DNA of 64,000 nucleotides, taken from positions 186,001 through 250,000 of the forward strand of contig DASRFG010000023.1 of NCBI GenBank assembly GCA_035651655.1, in the 5' to 3' direction. The position numbers and the translations under genes are program-made. The stretch is from Terriglobales bacterium. GTDB lineage: Bacteria > Acidobacteriota > Terriglobia > Terriglobales > Acidobacteriaceae. The stretch's first letter is position 1; each line of letters begins with the position of its first letter. This document shows, one piece after another, positions 61,392-64,000 of this stretch. Below the pieces are notes generated by a model that saw only the letters and a list, made by a program, of their open reading frames with translations, searched no databases and had not been told where the DNA came from.

Positions 61392-62477
61392 TTAAGCCGC
61401 TGCCAGGCCACGGAATTCCGCGGCCCTCGTCACCGCTGCATAGAGACGCTCATATTCAGCGGCCATGCGCTTGGACGAGTAATGTAGTTCGGCGTGACGC
61501 CTGCATGCGGTAGGATTGATGAGGCCGGCAGCAGAAACTTTCGCCGCCATTTCTTCGACCGAATCCACTACAAAACCGGTTACTCCTTCGGCCACGACTT
61601 CCGGTAATGCGCCGCGGTTAAAAGCTATCACCGGGGTACCGGATGCGGAGGCTTCCATCGTAATCAAGGAACTGGTCTCTTCAGCGATGCTGGGCACCAA
61701 CACGGCACGAGCGTTCTGAAGAAGTGTGCGCTTCTGATCGGCGGTGGGGGAATCCACATAACTGACTGAGGCCCCCGGCGTGTTGAGATATGGCGCAATC
61801 TCCCGCTCAAAATATTCTTGATGGTGTGAGAAGGGATAAATCTGTCCCGCGAGCACCAGCGGCAAGCCTGCACATTGCGCCGCCTGGATGGCGAGATGCG
61901 CGCCCTTCTCATAACAGAACCGGCCCACCCAGAGTAGGTAATCGCCTCGAACGGTACCGGGCGAAAATTGTTCCAGACGGATTCCGTTGCGCACCACGCC
62001 CATATCGTTTGGCAAATCACTGAACCAGCGCGCCTGCGATTCCGAAACACAGTTGAAAAAGACATTGGGCGGAATATTCTCGAACATGTGCGGCGAATAG
62101 AATCCGCGCGGCAGGTGCAGGGTGGCCAGCACAGGCACATCCACCTCGCCGGCATTGGGCCAGAAGGTGCCGCTCTTGTCGTGCACCAGGTCGAAAGGCT
62201 GCGTGGATTTCTCTCGGCATCGCAGGAAACCCAGCACGCGCGCGGTGTGCTCGGCATTGCGTTGCGCGAATCGGTCAGGCTGGCATGGAACTCGGCCCGT
62301 CGGGAATAAATCCCCGGTGATTTGTGATCCCATGCAAGCGGCCACCGTTGTGGCGTGTCCGCGGAGAAAGATTTCGCGCTCCACGACGTAGAGCATTTGC
62401 TCAGCACCACCGGCGCTCTCCAGCGACACACAGGCCAGAGGATATGCGACGTAGAGAATCCGCAATTTTGCACTCAT
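61392..62477 (-). CDS. Glycosyltransferase family 4, 361 aa
   Basis: The GT-B fold has the N-terminal LYVAYPLACVSLESAGGAEQM and the C-terminal nucleotide-sugar site with LLWVGRFCYEKGAHLAIQAA and PSIAEETSSLITMEASASGTPVIAF, the E-x7-E-type motif of family GT4. The acceptor is unknown. Its ATG overlaps the end of the PIG-L gene (ATGA), so the two are coupled. Similar GT4/PIG-L pairs occur in thiol- or lipid-sugar pathways, but BshA-type motifs are not clear. Confidence 0.85.
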   Translation of the reverse strand: MSAKLRILYVAYPLACVSLESAGGAEQMLYVVEREIFLRGHATTVAACMGSQITGDLFPTGRVPCQPDRFAQRNAEHTARVLGFLRCREKSTQPFDLVHDKSGTFWPNAGEVDVPVLATLHLPRGFYSPHMFENIPPNVFFNCVSESQARWFSDLPNDMGVVRNGIRLEQFSPGTVRGDYLLWVGRFCYEKGAHLAIQAAQCAGLPLVLAGQIYPFSHHQEYFEREIAPYLNTPGASVSYVDSPTADQKRTLLQNARAVLVPSIAEETSSLITMEASASGTPVIAFNRGALPEVVAEGVTGFVVDSVEEMAAKVSAAGLINPTACRRHAELHYSSKRMAAEYERLYAAVTRAAEFRGLAAA

Positions 62478-63274
62478 ATGCGCGAGCCCGCTGCCATTTC
62501 CGAATTCGACTTCATGAACTCGACAAAGGCATGTGAAACCTGGGTGCCGCGTATGGGCCAGCCCCAGGCTTCGTAGTTCAGAACTCCATCGTGCGGCGGG
62601 CGCGAGTAATCGTAGACGGGCAACGGCCGGAAACGCTCTATCACCGCGGCAAATTCCTTCAGGTCACCCTGGGAAGCGTAGGTTTGCAGCATCCTTCTCT
62701 TAATTTCCAATTCGGAGGGGGTGGGCTGCAGCACAACTTCGGAGTCATCCGCTTGAGAGCTCCCACTGGGCAGCGGATGCTGGTGCACGATCAGACCATC
62801 TGTAGCGCGATGGTAAAGTGGGAAATCCCACGCTGGCAGACCGAAATGGCGCGCCAGCAGCGAAGTCAAAAAATTACAAGAGTCGTGATCGGGATGGCCG
62901 CCCTCGTAAGCCAAGGTAAGTAGCGCCTGCGGCTGATTACGCTCAATGATCCGCTCCAGCTCCTGGATCGCAAGATCAAGCGAAGTAAATAACGTCTGGT
63001 CGCGAATGGAATGATCAGGCTCGCCCAAGAACTCGACCTGACTCACGCCCGCAAGTTTCAGCGCGCGGCGGGCTTCGTCTCGACGCAACCGCGCGTAAGC
63101 GTCCCGCGAGCCGTGTTTCGCCCAGAAAAACGAATCTGCGGGAGCGCCATCCGTAGCAAATACAACAATCGGTTCTTGCATCCTTTGCAGGAGCACGCCA
63201 CAACCAGCGGCCTCATCGTCGGGGTGGGCCACGAGCACTACTGTTTTCCCGAGCAGGATTTCGAGTTCTGCCAT
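62474..63274 (-). CDS. PIG-L family zinc deacetylase
   Basis: The zinc motif HPDDEAAG (about residue 17) and the second ligand in GGHPDHDSC (about 132) are the hallmarks of PIG-L/LmbE N-acetylglucosaminyl deacetylases. The product is 266 aa and cytoplasmic. It removes an acetyl group from a sugar amide, likely the product of the paired glycosyltransferase. It is divergent from dapD. Confidence 0.88.
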   Translation of the reverse strand: MAELEILLGKTVVLVAHPDDEAAGCGVLLQRMQEPIVVFATDGAPADSFFWAKHGSRDAYARLRRDEARRALKLAGVSQVEFLGEPDHSIRDQTLFTSLDLAIQELERIIERNQPQALLTLAYEGGHPDHDSCNFLTSLLARHFGLPAWDFPLYHRATDGLIVHQHPLPSGSSQADDSEVVLQPTPSELEIKRRMLQTYASQGDLKEFAAVIERFRPLPVYDYSRPPHDGVLNYEAWGWPIRGTQVSHAFVEFMKSNSEMAAGSRI

Positions 63275-63357
63275 GGTTATGTGAGATGCATTGAAGCCAC
63301 AACGTGTTTACATGAGGACGAAAATTGGATGGCGTTTTTCCTTGTATACTCCGCAAA

Positions 63358-64000
63358 ATGACTGCAGCGCCTATCTCTGAAATGCGCTCCGCAATCGAGC
63401 GACTGTTTGCAGCCGGCGAAATTAAAGATAGGCACGAGGCTCGCAGCATCTTCCTGGAATTCCGCCAGGCCCTCACTCTGGGCCGCGTGCGGGCCGCTGA
63501 AAAGCATGACGGACGCTGGGTTGCGAATGCATGGGTAAAACAAGGGATCCTGCTCGGCTTCCGGCTCGGCGAACTGGTAGAAAGCAGCGATCCCAGTGGC
63601 CTTTCTTTTGTGGATAAAGATACTTTCCCGCTACGGCATTTTCGGGCCGCCGATCGCGTGCGTGTGGTCCCCGGCGGATCTTCCATTCGGGAGGGCGCCT
63701 ATGTGGCGCCGGGGGTGATCTGCATGCCGCCCATGTATATAAATGTTGGCGCTTACGTTGATGAAGGCACGCTGGTGGATTCACACGCGCTGGTAGGTTC
63801 GTGCGCGCAGATCGGAAGGCGTGTTCATTTGAGCGCGGCGGCGCAGATTGGCGGTGTACTGGAGCCGGTGAATGCGGCACCCGTGGTCATTGAAGATGAC
63901 GTACTGGTGGGCGGAAATTGCGGTGTCTATGAAGGCACATGCGTGAGGACGTGCGCCGTGCTGGGCTCCGGAACTATTCTCACGCGCTCTACCCCTATTC
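63358..64000 (+). CDS. dapD: Tetrahydrodipicolinate N-succinyltransferase, partial (runs off right edge)
   Basis: The ATG at 63358 opens [20 protein letters not shown]. The left-handed beta-helix follows with [20 protein letters not shown], then [14 protein letters not shown] and [17 protein letters not shown], the DapD hexapeptide-repeat signature. About 214 codons are inside the window. It succinylates tetrahydrodipicolinate after DapB, completing the pathway from the genes upstream. A plausible start context and the divergent PIG-L gene support the boundary. Confidence 0.9.
   Translation, partial: MTAAPISEMRSAIERLFAAGEIKDRHEARSIFLEFRQALTLGRVRAAEKHDGRWVANAWVKQGILLGFRLGELVESSDPSGLSFVDKDTFPLRHFRAADRVRVVPGGSSIREGAYVAPGVICMPPMYINVGAYVDEGTLVDSHALVGSCAQIGRRVHLSAAAQIGGVLEPVNAAPVVIEDDVLVGGNCGVYEGTCVRTCAVLGSGTILTRSTPI

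Noticed and set aside
61392-63274. Bacillithiol genes bshA and bshB
   Set aside because: The pair matches GT4 and PIG-L families in general, but the specific BshA features were not recognisable, so I did not use those symbols.

Overview
The window looks like chromosome from an Acidobacteriota (Terriglobia-type) bacterium. This is inferred from gene content, not from a marker gene: paired GMC oxidoreductase and gluconate-dehydrogenase-subunit-3 genes, Tat-exported sugar isomerases, a DUF1080 protein, Gfo/Idh/MocA proteins, PilZ/GAF/Sel1 proteins and an ECF sigma/anti-sigma/DUF4097 operon. No rRNA or other phylogenetic anchor is present.

Region 1 (1-17.7 kb) is chromosomal. It holds an EamA exporter and then a large carbohydrate-oxidation cluster: two GMC flavoenzymes, each with a Tat-targeted small subunit, two sugar-isomerase-like TIM barrels, a DUF1080 protein and a Gfo/Idh/MocA oxidoreductase. 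Glycerol kinase, a secreted nucleoside hydrolase, an S9 peptidase, an outer-membrane-type protein and a repeat protein with a C-terminal membrane anchor follow.

Region 2 (17,762-38,498) is an integrated genomic island of about 20.7 kb. It lies between a 49-bp fragment of the 3' part of a tRNA-Gly(CCC) gene and the intact tRNA, which abuts a tyrosine recombinase. Its right end (33.3-38.4 kb) is the mobility module: integrase, CGNR-like zinc-finger protein, excisionase-type HTH protein, DnaB/RepA-like helicase and a DUF5681 protein. Its left end (18.5-28.2 kb) is cargo resembling a defence island. One operon is XRE regulator, B12-binding-type radical SAM protein, GHKL ATPase. Convergent to it is a tightly overlapping operon: KOW+RHH regulator, HTH-HerA ATPase, MORC/MutL-type GHKL ATPase, Rossmann-fold protein. 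A DUF5131 three-Cys protein is divergent from the second operon. The middle holds a nitrilase-fold protein with a large N-terminal extension, a Rap1a/Tai-type immunity protein, an integrase pseudogene and several unknown genes. The two GHKL operons and the nitrilase protein are the best candidates for undescribed systems.

Region 3 (38.5-64 kb) is chromosomal again: two divergent histidine-kinase/response-regulator pairs, a Gfo/Idh/MocA protein, an amidase, two GAF-domain proteins, a sigma/anti-sigma/DUF4097 operon, shikimate kinase, an AI-2E transporter, a galactose-1-phosphate uridylyltransferase and a lysine/diaminopimelate cluster (asd, lysC, dapB, dapA, then dapD running off the right edge). 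DapA carries an unusual C-terminal linker plus a small Cys/His domain. A glycosyltransferase/PIG-L deacetylase pair lies inside the dap cluster on the opposite strand.
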